This document shows positions 1 to 8,287 of a DNA stretch of 64,000 nucleotides, piece after piece. The notes under the pieces were generated by a model, which was given only the letters and a program-made list of their open reading frames with translations, did not search any database and was not told where the DNA came from. Positions within the stretch are counted from its first letter, which is position 1. Each line of letters begins with the position of its first letter. This DNA is from Flavobacteriales bacterium UBA6770 (GTDB taxonomy: Bacteria; Bacteroidota; Bacteroidia; Flavobacteriales_G; Salibacteraceae): contig CAJIZH010000002.1 of assembly GCA_905181875.1 (NCBI GenBank), positions 186,001 to 250,000 on the forward strand, in the 5' to 3' direction. The translations under genes were made by a program, and so were the position numbers.

Positions 1-24
1 TTTTGCAAAAATTTATATTTCTGA

Positions 25-537
25 ATGGAAAAAATAGGATTGTTTTACGGATCTGACACTGGGTGTACTGAGGCGGTTGCTCGATTAATAAGAGATTTAA
101 TTGGACTAGACAAAGTAGACGTTTACGATGTCTATGATATAAAGGGTGACGAACCAAGAAATTATAATAAACTCATTTTAGGCCTTTCAACTTGGCACGA
201 TGGTCAACTTCAAAGTTCTTGGGACGATTACTATTCTAAGTTTCACGATTTAGACTTTACAAATAAAACAGTTGCATTATTTGGTCTAGGCGATCAATAT
301 GGTTACAGTACCTATTTCTGTGATGGAATTGGAGTAATTGGAAAGCAGGCCGAAAAAAATGGAGCAACTATCATTGGGAATTGGTCAACCGAGGGGTATG
401 AGCATGACGACTCTAAAGCCTTAATTACCGAGGATACCTTTATCGGATTGTGTCTGGACGAAGACAACCAAGAAGAGCAAACTGATCAGCGTATTCATGC
501 TTGGGTCAAACAAATCGTTCAAGAATTCGGAATTTAA
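25..537 (+). CDS. fldA: Long-chain flavodoxin
   Basis: Small FMN protein that carries low-potential electrons in the cytoplasm. The FMN phosphate loop SDTGCT lies at residues 10-15. The candidate flavin-stacking aromatics are W57 (STWHDG) and Y94 (GLGDQYGYSTYFCDG), and the latter segment marks the long-chain type. The length of 170 residues is normal for the family. The stop codon overlaps that of the convergent rhomboid gene, so the two genes end in each other. The natural redox partner is not visible nearby. The family assignment is firm; the paralogue letter is conventional. Confidence 0.93.
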   Translation: MEKIGLFYGSDTGCTEAVARLIRDLIGLDKVDVYDVYDIKGDEPRNYNKLILGLSTWHDGQLQSSWDDYYSKFHDLDFTNKTVALFGLGDQYGYSTYFCDGIGVIGKQAEKNGATIIGNWSTEGYEHDDSKALITEDTFIGLCLDEDNQEEQTDQRIHAWVKQIVQEFGI

Positions 538-1241
538 TCTTCCTTTTGCTTAAAAATATATGTAATAATGGTTTGTGGTGGGTCAATTTTTCGTTTTGGA
601 TCCCAATAGCGTTCACCAAAACGCTCTTCTAGCTTAGCTATGTCTTCTGTTTCATTTTCCACTTCCCAAGAATATTTTTTCCTCCTAAAAACAACTACTT
701 TCCTGTAGATTATCGCTAGCATACTGCCTGACACGGCGCCCAAAAGGTGAGATTCCCAGCTTATTTTCCAATCAAAAGGAAACACTCCCCAAATCAAACT
801 ACCGTAAAGAAATACAATCATTAAAGAGACCGCCATATGACGATAGGACTTTCTAAGAAAACCACTCCAAAATAAAAATGCCGCTAGCATATAAATCAAT
901 CCACTAGCACCAATATGATAAGAAGGTCGAGCTGCTACCCAAACCCAAAAACCGGTAATTAACCATCCGTAACCCATGACCTTATAAAATACGGGGCGAT
1001 AAAAAAAATAAACCATTGCAATAAGCATAAACATAGGAAAGGAATTACTAATCAAGTGATTCATATCTCCATGCACAAATGGAGAAGTAATAATTCCTAT
1101 TAATCCAAAAATCTCTCTAGGGTAAACGCCTAAAAAACCGAAATCCATATTAGCCTGAACTTCAATAAAATAGACGAACCACATTAACAACACAAAAAGT
1201 GCTGAGAAGGTAAAAACATTGCTAATATTTTTAGATATCAT
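534..1241 (-). CDS. Rhomboid family intramembrane serine protease
   Basis: Polytopic membrane protease that cleaves transmembrane segments. With the start used here (235 aa) the catalytic serine is S113 in HIGASGLIY and the catalytic histidine is H165 in SWESHLLGAVSG. The HGDMNHLISN segment (H57 onward) matches the conserved TM2 His/Asn motif. About six hydrophobic segments are visible. An upstream GTG at 1340 would give 268 aa, but a TATATTTG promoter box (1296-1303, minus strand) lies inside that extension, so the ATG at 1241 is preferred. Substrate unknown. Confidence 0.85.
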   Translation of the reverse strand: MISKNISNVFTFSALFVLLMWFVYFIEVQANMDFGFLGVYPREIFGLIGIITSPFVHGDMNHLISNSFPMFMLIAMVYFFYRPVFYKVMGYGWLITGFWVWVAARPSYHIGASGLIYMLAAFLFWSGFLRKSYRHMAVSLMIVFLYGSLIWGVFPFDWKISWESHLLGAVSGSMLAIIYRKVVVFRRKKYSWEVENETEDIAKLEERFGERYWDPKRKIDPPQTIITYIFKQKED

Positions 1242-1295
1242 ATTTTCATTCTTATCAATTGCCAATCCAATCCAATTTTCAGACTTTATGGCAGT

Positions 1296-1303
1296 CAAAT
1301 ATA
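1296..1303 (-). promoter_or_regulatory. TAnnTTTG -7 box for the rhomboid gene
   Basis: On the minus strand the sequence reads TATATTTG, an exact match to the Bacteroidota -7 consensus, 55 nt upstream of the chosen ATG. No good -33 TTTG is visible. It is the main reason for choosing the shorter start. Confidence 0.5.
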
Positions 1304-1360
1304 ACAGCTCGCTGTTAAAAAAACGACTAATAGATGACACTCATGATCTTTATCTGTGGC

Positions 1361-1368
1361 TAATTTCG
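1361..1368 (+). promoter_or_regulatory. TAnnTTCG -7-like box for mpl
   Basis: TAATTTCG ends 5 nt before the ATG of mpl, implying a very short or absent 5' leader. The same TAnnTTCG variant precedes several other genes in this window. Confidence 0.4.
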
Positions 1369-1373
1369 TAGCT

Positions 1374-2732
1374 ATGAAAGTTCACTTTATAGCTATTGGT
1401 GGAAGCGCCATGCACAACTTGGCATTAGCCTTAAACGATATGGATTATAATATAACCGGTTCAGATGATGAAATATTTGAACCATCGAAGGGAAGGCTTG
1501 CAAAAAAAGGAATCTTACCTGATCAAATTGGCTGGAATGCAGAATTAATTCACCAAAATTTGGATGCTGTCATTTTAGGGATGCATGCACGAAAAGATAA
1601 CCCTGAGTTACTAAGAGCGCAAGAACTAAACCTTCCAATCTACAGCTATCCAGAATACTTATTTGAAGCTTCCAAAAGCAAAACAAGAGTAGTTATCGGA
1701 GGTTCTCACGGCAAAACGTCTATTACTTCCATGATTCTGCATGTTGTGCAAAGTGTAGGTCTTGAATGCGATTATATGGTTGGAGCTCAATTGGAAGGTT
1801 TTGATAACATGGTTAAGCTTACTGAATCTGCCAAATACATTATTCTAGAAGGAGACGAATACCTCTCGTCTCCGATCGATCGCAGACCAAAGTTTCATTT
1901 GTATCAACCCCATATTGCCTTACTAAGTGGAATCGCTTGGGATCATATTAATGTTTTTCCAACCTTCGGAAACTACGTAGATCAATTCAGGATTTTTATA
2001 GATAAAATTGATAGAGCTGGTAGTCTTATTTTCTTTGAAAAAGATTCCGAAATTGCAAAATTAGTTGCTGAGCAGGATGAGGGTTTTGACTCAATTGGAT
2101 ACAATATCCCAGAATATCAAATAGAAAATGGAATCACCAATATCACTATCGATGGAAATAAATATCCTTTAGAAATGTTCGGAGAACACAATTTACAAAA
2201 CCTCTTAGGGGCATTGCTAGTCCTAGAGAAAATGGGAATTAAAAAACACGACTCACTTACAGCATTAAGCAATTTCAAAGGTGCAAGTAAACGACTAGAA
2301 TTAGTGAAGCGAGCTGAAACAAGTGTTATTTATAATGACTTTGCACATTCTCCTTCTAAGTTAAAAGCAACAACGGCAGCTATGCAACACCAGTTTCCAA
2401 ATCGACAGCTAGTTGCTTGTATGGAATTGCATACCTTCAGTTCTTTGAGTAAAAAATTCTTATCGCATTACGACGGAGCTATGCAAACCGCAGACACGGC
2501 TATAGTTTATTACAATCCCAAAACGTTAGAGCATAAGAAGCTTGACCCTATTTCTAAAGAAATGGTTTCTAATGGTTTTAATCAAAAGGGATTGATGGTA
2601 TTTACGGATGCTCTTGAATTGAGAGAATTCTTAAACGCGCAGAAATGGGAAAACAAAAACTTGCTTTTAATGAGTTCAGGGAACTTTGATGGAATTGATT
2701 ATGAAGAATTAGCTGAAGAATTACTCGGTTAA
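1374..2732 (+). CDS. mpl: UDP-N-acetylmuramate:L-alanyl-gamma-D-glutamyl-meso-DAP ligase (Mpl-type Mur ligase)
   Basis: Cytoplasmic Mur ligase that joins recycled murein tripeptide to UDP-MurNAc during peptidoglycan recycling. The N-terminal nucleotide-sugar domain starts MKVHFIAIGGSAMHNLA. The ATP P-loop GGSHGKTS lies near residues 109-116, followed by the central and C-terminal Mur domains (YNDFAHSPSK, TFSSLSKKF). The MHNLA pattern and 452-residue length favour Mpl over MurC, which lacks this signature. The ATG at 1374 is chosen because an upstream TTG adds only six unconserved residues and a promoter-like box sits just before it. Confidence 0.88.
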   Translation: MKVHFIAIGGSAMHNLALALNDMDYNITGSDDEIFEPSKGRLAKKGILPDQIGWNAELIHQNLDAVILGMHARKDNPELLRAQELNLPIYSYPEYLFEASKSKTRVVIGGSHGKTSITSMILHVVQSVGLECDYMVGAQLEGFDNMVKLTESAKYIILEGDEYLSSPIDRRPKFHLYQPHIALLSGIAWDHINVFPTFGNYVDQFRIFIDKIDRAGSLIFFEKDSEIAKLVAEQDEGFDSIGYNIPEYQIENGITNITIDGNKYPLEMFGEHNLQNLLGALLVLEKMGIKKHDSLTALSNFKGASKRLELVKRAETSVIYNDFAHSPSKLKATTAAMQHQFPNRQLVACMELHTFSSLSKKFLSHYDGAMQTADTAIVYYNPKTLEHKKLDPISKEMVSNGFNQKGLMVFTDALELREFLNAQKWENKNLLLMSSGNFDGIDYEELAEELLG

Positions 2733-2773
2733 GCAACTCTATTATCGACACTTTATAATCGTAATTGAACCAT

Positions 2774-2804
2774 TTTGTCTAGTAGAATTAGTGAGATATT
2801 TTTG
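2774..2804 (+). promoter_or_regulatory. Orphan Bacteroidota-type promoter (TTTG-N19-TAnnTTTG)
   Basis: TTTG at 2774-2777, a 19-nt spacer, then TATTTTTG at 2797-2804: an exact match to the Bacteroidota sigma-A consensus and spacing. No plus-strand gene follows before the convergent DUF4199-like gene, leaving about 140 bp of non-coding sequence. A short AGCAG/CTGCT hairpin lies just before 2950. It may drive a small RNA, an antisense transcript or nothing. Confidence 0.4.
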
Positions 2805-2949
2805 CGGAATCTCAATCGATTAAACCTAGTTTAATGATAATTTAAATCCTAAACTTACTCAATGATGCTTATAAAGCAGCGATAATAAATTAGAGTTTAT
2901 AGAAGTTGCCCAGACAATAACAGAGGACCTATAGAAAGCAGCTACTCTG

Positions 2950-3441
2950 CTAGATCTTCCTCATTAGCGGAACCTTTCGGAAAATAAAAGCTACTAAAAT
3001 ACTGTAACTTATTCCTAAAAGTGTAAACAAGAATATTGTTAAGGGGATGTAGAGAACTAAACTGAATACAGATTCCATGTTCGCAGACATTTTCTCTATG
3101 TCTTCAATCGGATATCCTTTTGACCTCGCTTCATCGAGTCGAGATTCTACTAGTCCAATAAAATAAGTTGTATCAAAAAGCTTATAGAATACAAATGTGA
3201 AACCTCCAACCAAAAGTGAGAATAGTGCACTTGCTCTTGCTCCTATCTTAAATAATTGCACAAAACTACTTTCTGGTTTTCCAACGAAATATGCGCGAAT
3301 ATCAAAGAAAACCGCTAGTAATAAAAACAGGAAATATAGTTGAGTAGCTACTGTACGATCCCAATCTATTGCAAATACAAGCATTCTTGAACTCATTCCA
3401 AAAATGGCAAACGCAATAGCAAATAATGACGGTGAATTCAT
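2950..3441 (-). CDS. DUF4199-like four-helix membrane protein
   Basis: A 163-residue protein with four predicted membrane helices and an acidic/charged loop between helices three and four (LDEARSKGYPIEDIEKM). This layout resembles the Bacteroidota DUF4199 family, whose function is unknown to me. It follows rho on the same strand. The ATG at 3441 is chosen because the upstream GTG (3465) lies inside an intrinsic terminator hairpin. No promoter fits between terminator and start, so expression would need read-through or a promoter within rho. Family identity is moderate confidence; no catalytic residues are apparent. Confidence 0.65.
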   Translation of the reverse strand: MNSPSLFAIAFAIFGMSSRMLVFAIDWDRTVATQLYFLFLLLAVFFDIRAYFVGKPESSFVQLFKIGARASALFSLLVGGFTFVFYKLFDTTYFIGLVESRLDEARSKGYPIEDIEKMSANMESVFSLVLYIPLTIFLFTLLGISYSILVAFIFRKVPLMRKI

Positions 3442-3451
3442 AATAACCAAT

Positions 3452-3477
3452 AAAAAAGGTCGCACTAGGCGACCTTT
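3452..3477 (-). terminator. Intrinsic terminator after rho
   Basis: On the minus strand a perfect 9-bp stem (AAAGGTCGC/GCGACCTTT, 5-nt loop) is followed by six T residues. It begins 5 nt beyond the rho stop codon and ends 10 nt before the next ATG. Confidence 0.8.
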
Positions 3478-3482
3478 AATTT

Positions 3483-5291
3483 TTAAGCGTTCATTGAAAT
3501 CAAGAATTCTTCGTTACTACGAGTTCCTCTCATTCTATTTTTTAAGAATTCCATTGCTTCAACTGGTTTCATATCAGAAAGATGCTTTCTTAGAATCCAA
3601 ATTCGTTGTTGCATTGCTGCATCCAATAACAACTCATCTCTACGCGTACTAGAAGCCACAAGATCAATTGCTGGGAAAACTCTACGATTAGCAATGTTTC
3701 TATCCAATTGCAATTCCATATTACCTGTACCCTTGAATTCTTCAAAAATTACTTCGTCCATTTTAGAACCTGTTTCGGTAAGCGCAGTTGCAATAATGGT
3801 TAATGAACCACCATTTTCAATATTTCGAGCAGCACCAAAGAAACGTTTTGGTTTGTGCAACGCCTGAGCATCTATACCACCTGTAAGCACTTTACCTGAA
3901 CCTGGTGCAACCGTATTGTAAGCTCTAGCCAAACGTGTAATAGAATCTAGAAGAATCACTACATCGTGACCACATTCTACCATTCGTTTTGCTTTCTCTA
4001 AAACAATGTTCGCTACTTTTACGTGCTTGTCTGCTGGTTCATCAAATGTACTTGCAACAACTTCAGCATTTACACTGCGCTTCATGTCTGTAACTTCCTC
4101 AGGACGCTCATCAATTAACAGTACAATCAAATATACCTCAGGATGGTTTGCAGCAATTGCGTTAGCTACATCCTTCAGTAACATAGTTTTACCCGTTTTT
4201 GGCTGCGCAACGATTAATCCACGCTGTCCCTTACCAACAGGAGCAAACATATCCATAACGCGTGCTGACATATTTTCTTTAGCATGACCCGTTAAGGTTA
4301 ACTTCTCTTCCGGGTGCAATGGAGTTAAATACTCAAATGGTACTCTATCTCTAATGTCTTTAGCGTCGCGACCATTTACTTTATCCACTTTAACGAGTGG
4401 GAAATACTTCTCACCTTCTTTTGGTGGACGCACAGCTCCCCGGATTGTATCACCTGTTTTTAAACCAAATAGTTTGATTTGTGACTGAGATACATAAACG
4501 TCATCTGGAGAAGAGTGATAGTTAAAATCACTAGAACGCATAAATCCGTATCCATCGTTCATCATTTCCAATACACCTTCTGCCTCTACTAAATCACCAA
4601 AATCGTATTGAGGCTCTTGCGGCTTATCAGTTCTTGGCTGATTTCCGTTGCGATTTCCACGATTGTCGTTTCCACGATTTTCGATTCTATTATTGTTACG
4701 ATTATCGCCGTTATTTCGAGGATTATTAGGATTATTGCTATTTGCCTTACGATCGTTATTATTATTATTCCTAGGGTTAGGCTTAGTATTCGAGTTTTTA
4801 CGATCGTTGTTTCTAGGATTGTTAATTTCCCCTTTTTCTTCTGAAGGTTTGCTGCTCTCTGATGATTTATCATCTTCAGTCTTCGGAACATCTTCTGTTT
4901 TGGGCGTTTCCTTTGACGCTTCTATGGGTTTAGTTACGTTTTTAACTGCAGTCTTAGCAGGTCTGCGCTTAACCGGTTTAGCTGAAACAGCTCCGACGTC
5001 AGAAGTATTTACTTCAGCAGTCTTAGTTTCTGCAGGCTCGCCCTTTGCAGGTTTATCCTTTTTTGGTGCTTCGTCTTTTTTCTTTTGAGCTCTAGGTCTG
5101 GGAGTTCTTTTAGGCTTATCCTCAATATCTCCTTCAGGAACTGATTTTGTTGAGTTCTCTGCTTGGGTATCTAGAATTTTGTAGATCAAGTCTTGCTTCT
5201 TCAGCTTATCTATTTTGTCTACACCAACTTCTTTGGCAATGGTTTTTAAATCTTCGAGGAGTTTTTCCCCGAGTCCTTTCATATCATGCAT
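3483..5291 (-). CDS. rho: Transcription termination factor Rho with long disordered insert
   Basis: Hexameric RNA-dependent ATPase that ends transcription. The Rho_N motif covers residues 5-45, then a low-complexity insert spans about residues 47-230: first Lys/Pro/Glu-rich, then Asn/Arg-rich. The cold-shock-like RNA-binding domain follows ([17 protein letters not shown], ~238-253). Walker A is AQPKTGKTM (362-370) and Walker B is HDVVILLDS (441-449). At 602 aa it is far longer than E. coli Rho (419) but typical of Bacteroidota, where such inserts are established and linked to phase separation in gut species. An in-frame ATG at 5282 is an alternative start. Confidence 0.96.
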   Translation of the reverse strand: MHDMKGLGEKLLEDLKTIAKEVGVDKIDKLKKQDLIYKILDTQAENSTKSVPEGDIEDKPKRTPRPRAQKKKDEAPKKDKPAKGEPAETKTAEVNTSDVGAVSAKPVKRRPAKTAVKNVTKPIEASKETPKTEDVPKTEDDKSSESSKPSEEKGEINNPRNNDRKNSNTKPNPRNNNNNDRKANSNNPNNPRNNGDNRNNNRIENRGNDNRGNRNGNQPRTDKPQEPQYDFGDLVEAEGVLEMMNDGYGFMRSSDFNYHSSPDDVYVSQSQIKLFGLKTGDTIRGAVRPPKEGEKYFPLVKVDKVNGRDAKDIRDRVPFEYLTPLHPEEKLTLTGHAKENMSARVMDMFAPVGKGQRGLIVAQPKTGKTMLLKDVANAIAANHPEVYLIVLLIDERPEEVTDMKRSVNAEVVASTFDEPADKHVKVANIVLEKAKRMVECGHDVVILLDSITRLARAYNTVAPGSGKVLTGGIDAQALHKPKRFFGAARNIENGGSLTIIATALTETGSKMDEVIFEEFKGTGNMELQLDRNIANRRVFPAIDLVASSTRRDELLLDAAMQQRIWILRKHLSDMKPVEAMEFLKNRMRGTRSNEEFLISMNA

Positions 5292-5354
5292 CTGATAAAA
5301 ATATTATGTTTTGGAAAAATTGTAAAATCAATCTATTTTGAAAACTAAACCGTA

Positions 5355-5471
5355 ATGAAAATTAGTGATTTGGTTGCCTTGAGTAAAGGCTTACTCAGCA
5401 ATTATACAACATTTTTAATTGCTTTGTTAATCTATGGATTGGATTTATTAACAGGTCTCTTGACCGAATAG
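5355..5471 (+). CDS. Possible small single-span membrane protein (38 aa)
   Basis: ATG at 5355 opens a 38-codon frame encoding MKISDLVALSKGLL, a hydrophobic stretch (TFLIALLIYGLDLLTGLL) and a TAG stop at 5469. A short amphipathic start followed by one membrane helix is the usual pattern of small membrane proteins. It sits divergently from rho with about 60 bp between the starts. No family is recognised. It could equally be a chance frame; its reality depends on conservation in relatives. Confidence 0.4.
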   Translation: MKISDLVALSKGLLSNYTTFLIALLIYGLDLLTGLLTE

Positions 5472-5519
5472 TTAAATTAAATTCGCGTTCAATAAAATTA
5501 GGGAAATTAAATATGACTA

Positions 5520-5581
5520 GTCATTTCCGCGCAGGCAGGAATCTATATTATATTTAGATTCCCAATCAAGTTGGGAATGAC
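5520..5581. repeat. REP-like palindromic element
   Basis: An imperfect palindrome starting GTCATTTCCGCGCAGGC and ending GTTGGGAATGAC. Each arm contains its own small hairpin (TTCC...GGAA; TTCCCAA...TTGGGAA) and both begin or end with GTCATT/AATGAC. This architecture is familiar from dispersed REP elements of environmental bacteria. Only one copy was noticed in the window. Confidence 0.6.
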
Positions 5582-5610
5582 GAAGACTCAATTAATAAGT
5601 AATAGCAACA

Positions 5611-6483
5611 ATGAAAGTTTTTATATCAGGTGCATCGGGATTAGTTGGTGGAAATTGCCATAAATACTTTACAGTTAAAGGCTTAGATGTAGTCGGGTCG
5701 CATTTCTCTTTTGAAACAGACAAAACCGTTCCTTTTAATACTCTTGATCTTTCTAACGAAAATAATTTTGATCTGTTAGGTTTTGCTCCAGATTACATTC
5801 TTCATTGTGGAGCGCTCACTTGGGTCGATTACTGTGAAGATCATCAAGAAGAGAGTTTCGAAAAAACGGTACAATCGACCAAAAATCTGATTGAAATTGC
5901 TAAAAAATGCGGATCAAAACTGATTTTTATTGGAACCGATTACATTTTCGATGGAAAAAACGGACCATATTTCGAAGACACCCCTCCTAACCCCGTCAAT
6001 ATTTATGGCCGCCACAAGTTAGATGCAGAAAACCTAGTTCTAAAAGAACTTCCTGAAAGTCTCATAATCAGAATTACTAACGTGTATGGAAAAGAAATAA
6101 GGAACAAAAACTTCATCATGCGATTAGTGGATAACGTGAAAAACGAAGAAGATGATACGCTCAAATTACCATTTGACCAATACGCTACGCCAGTGAATGC
6201 AGAGGATATTGCCAAAGCCTTGTACTTACTAATGAACGATAACAAGTCGGGAATTTATAACATTGCTTCAACCGACTTTGTAAATAGAGTGCAATTGGCT
6301 GAGCGTGTTTTAGGCTATTTTCCGAATCATAAAATGAAAATTGAGACCATTAGCACGGCAGAATTAGCCCCTCCAGCAGAGCGACCTTTGAATGGTGGCT
6401 TACTAAGTACCAAGTTTTTAAAAGAATACCCAAACTTTATTTTCAAAAATGTTGATGATTTCATGAAAGAAATCCTTAGTTAA
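5611..6483 (+). CDS. RmlD-like SDR nucleotide-sugar reductase/epimerase
   Basis: Extended short-chain dehydrogenase that probably reduces a 4-keto nucleotide sugar with NAD(P)H. The Rossmann motif is SGASGLVGG (residues 6-14). The catalytic Tyr/Lys are Y132 and K136 in IYGRHKLDAEN. The TDYIFDG segment (109-115) is typical of RmlD (dTDP-4-dehydrorhamnose reductase). It lies 50 bp upstream of the PLP sugar dehydrase, so both probably act on the same sugar nucleotide, perhaps a dideoxyhexose. No rmlA, rmlB or rmlC lies beside it, so a true rhamnose role is unproven. Confidence 0.82.
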   Translation: MKVFISGASGLVGGNCHKYFTVKGLDVVGSHFSFETDKTVPFNTLDLSNENNFDLLGFAPDYILHCGALTWVDYCEDHQEESFEKTVQSTKNLIEIAKKCGSKLIFIGTDYIFDGKNGPYFEDTPPNPVNIYGRHKLDAENLVLKELPESLIIRITNVYGKEIRNKNFIMRLVDNVKNEEDDTLKLPFDQYATPVNAEDIAKALYLLMNDNKSGIYNIASTDFVNRVQLAERVLGYFPNHKMKIETISTAELAPPAERPLNGGLLSTKFLKEYPNFIFKNVDDFMKEILS

Positions 6484-6513
6484 TTGTTTTAATAAGAAAC
6501 AAACGTAAATTCG
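6484..6513 (+). promoter_or_regulatory. Promoter of the sugar dehydrase gene (TTG-N19-TAAATTCG)
   Basis: TTG at 6484-6486, a 19-nt spacer and TAAATTCG at 6506-6513, 20 nt before the ATG at 6534. It suggests the second gene of the pair can be transcribed on its own. Confidence 0.4.
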
Positions 6514-6533
6514 CGTTCTCATTCAAAAAAATT

Positions 6534-7733
6534 ATGGAAAATATTCATGTTCCTTACGGATGTACCGTTCACGGTGAAGAAGAAATTGCTGCAGTAACTG
6601 AAGTTTTAAGAACCTCAACCCAAATGGGTAAGAACGTCCGGGAAATGGAAGTACGGATAGCTAAGTTGTTTGATAAAAAACACGGAATCATGGTAAACTC
6701 TGGTTCTTCTGCTTTGTATTTGGCAGTTGAGATATTAGATTTACCAAAAGGATCCGAAGTAATCACTCCTGCCCTAACCTTTGCTACTACAGTTGCACCT
6801 CAAATCAAAAATGGACTAATTCCTGTTTTGGTGGATGCAGAACCAGGCACCTATTGCATTGACGCTGATAAGGTGGAGGAAATGATTACCGATAAAACTT
6901 CGGCTATGATTATTCCAAACCTAATTGGTAACTTACCCGATTGGGACAAGTTAGCTGCCATTGCAAGAAAATACGATCTAAAAATTATTGAAGATTCTGC
7001 CGATACATTAGGTGGAACTCTCAATGGCGAAAGTTCTGGTAAACATTCCGATATTTCGATTACTAGTTTTTACGGTTCACACGTAATTAACGCTGCTGGA
7101 AACGGCGGTATGCTCTGCGTCAATGACGACAAACTAAACGATAAAGCGCGTCTATTAAGATCTTGGGGCCGTTCTTCTTCACTGTTTGTAGAATCAGAGA
7201 AAATAGAAAATCGATTTAACGTCCAAGTAGACGGAATTGACTACGATGCAAAATTTGTTTTTGAATCGTTAGGTTACAACCTAGAGCCCTCTGAAATGGG
7301 AGCTGCTTTTGGATTGGTACAATTGAGTAAATTGGATTACAATATTGCCGAAAGAGAAAGGAATTTTGATTTTATGACTAACTTTTTCAAACCATATGAA
7401 GAGTGGTTTATACTTCCAAAACAATTTCCAAATTCTAGAACAGGTTGGTTGGCTTACGCAATAACTATAAAGGGCTCCGCTCCTTTTAGCCGTAAGGAAT
7501 TTCAAATCTTTATGGAAAAAAGAAACATACAAACACGCACAGTATTCACGGGAAACATTGCCCGTCAGCCATTGTTTAAAACGGTTGACTTTAGAATTGC
7601 AGAAGGTGGATGTAAACATACTGATGACGTAATGCGCGGCGGTGTTTTGTTAGCTTGTCATCATGGCCTGACTGATGAAATGCGTGAAGCAGTTACTAGA
7701 AATGCTGCTGAATTTTTGAATCAGTATAAGTAG
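6534..7733 (+). CDS. ColD/E1-like PLP-dependent nucleotide-sugar 3-dehydrase (DegT family)
   Basis: Fold-type I PLP enzyme of the DegT/DnrJ/EryC1/StrS family, 399 aa. At the Schiff-base position, where aminotransferases have Lys (SFFPTK), this protein has His183 in SFYGSHVINAAGNGG. That substitution defines the 3-dehydrases RfbH/E1 and ColD, which remove the C3 hydroxyl of 4-keto-6-deoxy sugars. The cysteine cluster that binds [2Fe-2S] in E1 just after RDWGR is absent here (RSWGRSSSLFVESEK), favouring ColD-like chemistry. The TVFTGNIARQP segment also resembles ColD. Substrate is inferred, not shown. Automated calls would probably label it an aminotransferase. Confidence 0.82.
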   Translation: MENIHVPYGCTVHGEEEIAAVTEVLRTSTQMGKNVREMEVRIAKLFDKKHGIMVNSGSSALYLAVEILDLPKGSEVITPALTFATTVAPQIKNGLIPVLVDAEPGTYCIDADKVEEMITDKTSAMIIPNLIGNLPDWDKLAAIARKYDLKIIEDSADTLGGTLNGESSGKHSDISITSFYGSHVINAAGNGGMLCVNDDKLNDKARLLRSWGRSSSLFVESEKIENRFNVQVDGIDYDAKFVFESLGYNLEPSEMGAAFGLVQLSKLDYNIAERERNFDFMTNFFKPYEEWFILPKQFPNSRTGWLAYAITIKGSAPFSRKEFQIFMEKRNIQTRTVFTGNIARQPLFKTVDFRIAEGGCKHTDDVMRGGVLLACHHGLTDEMREAVTRNAAEFLNQYK

Positions 7734-7755
7734 ATCTTGCGTTATAAAAGCTGAA

Positions 7756-7786
7756 AGCCTGCTCATTAAATTGAACGGGCTTTTTT
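7756..7786 (+). terminator. Intrinsic terminator after the sugar dehydrase
   Basis: A 10-bp stem with one mismatch (arms starting AGCCTG and ending CGGGCT), a 6-nt AT loop, followed by six T residues. It starts 22 nt after the stop codon. Confidence 0.7.
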
Positions 7787-8045
7787 GTGTTTTATAAATT
7801 TCAGGGAGCCCTTGGTAGCGCAATATATTTCGTCTTGTTAATTTAGAAATGCACAAAAAGTAAGCTAAAAGGAAACTCTTTGTGCTTTCATAATGAACTC
7901 GCAACTATGAAGAATTTGCTGCTGTTAATACTTCGTGAGCTATTTCCGTTGTTTCAATGGCTACTTCATTAGCAACCCATTTTAAATCATAGCTCTATTT
8001 TTTTGGCCATGCATTTATTTATGTCCATGTTAACTATTTTCCATC

Positions 8046-8076
8046 TTTGCACTTTATATTTTGCATTATATATTTG
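8046..8076 (+). promoter_or_regulatory. Bacteroidota promoter upstream of the DUF3050 gene
   Basis: TTTG (8046-8049), 19-nt spacer, TATATTTG (8069-8076): exact consensus and spacing. It lies about 210 nt before the DUF3050 ATG, so the transcript would have a long leader. Confidence 0.5.
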
Positions 8077-8287
8077 GTAGAATAGAATATTACCGTGGAC
8101 CAGTAAGCTTGAAAAAAAAGAACTTAGGAATATTTGTATGTCACAGAATCTTTCTTGTATTGTAATAAATAGCTAAAGCTTGATACATTATAAAAAGCTA
8201 GAATAAGTGTTAACTAAAAATGAATGTGTTTGTCTATTTTAAAGTAGTTTGAAAGGTACATTTGACAAACAAAAAGTGAAAAATAAA

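Larger units (their letters stand above)
7734..8287. other. 554-bp intergenic region with terminator and promoter but no recognisable gene
   Basis: It holds the terminator of the sugar-dehydrase gene at its left and a consensus promoter at 8046-8076. Between them, around 7849-7889, an imperfect inverted repeat (GCACAAAAAG/CTCTTTGTGC) is seen. No frame shows recognisable protein similarity. Confidence 0.4.

Noticed and set aside
4589..5088. Open frames on both strands across the low-complexity part of rho
   Set aside because: They arise from the repetitive Asn/Arg/Lys codons in rho; compositionally odd (Ile- or Leu-rich) with no start context.
6569..7904. Minus-strand frames opposite the sugar dehydrase and its terminator
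   Set aside because: Shadows of a well-supported gene; no motifs or promoters.
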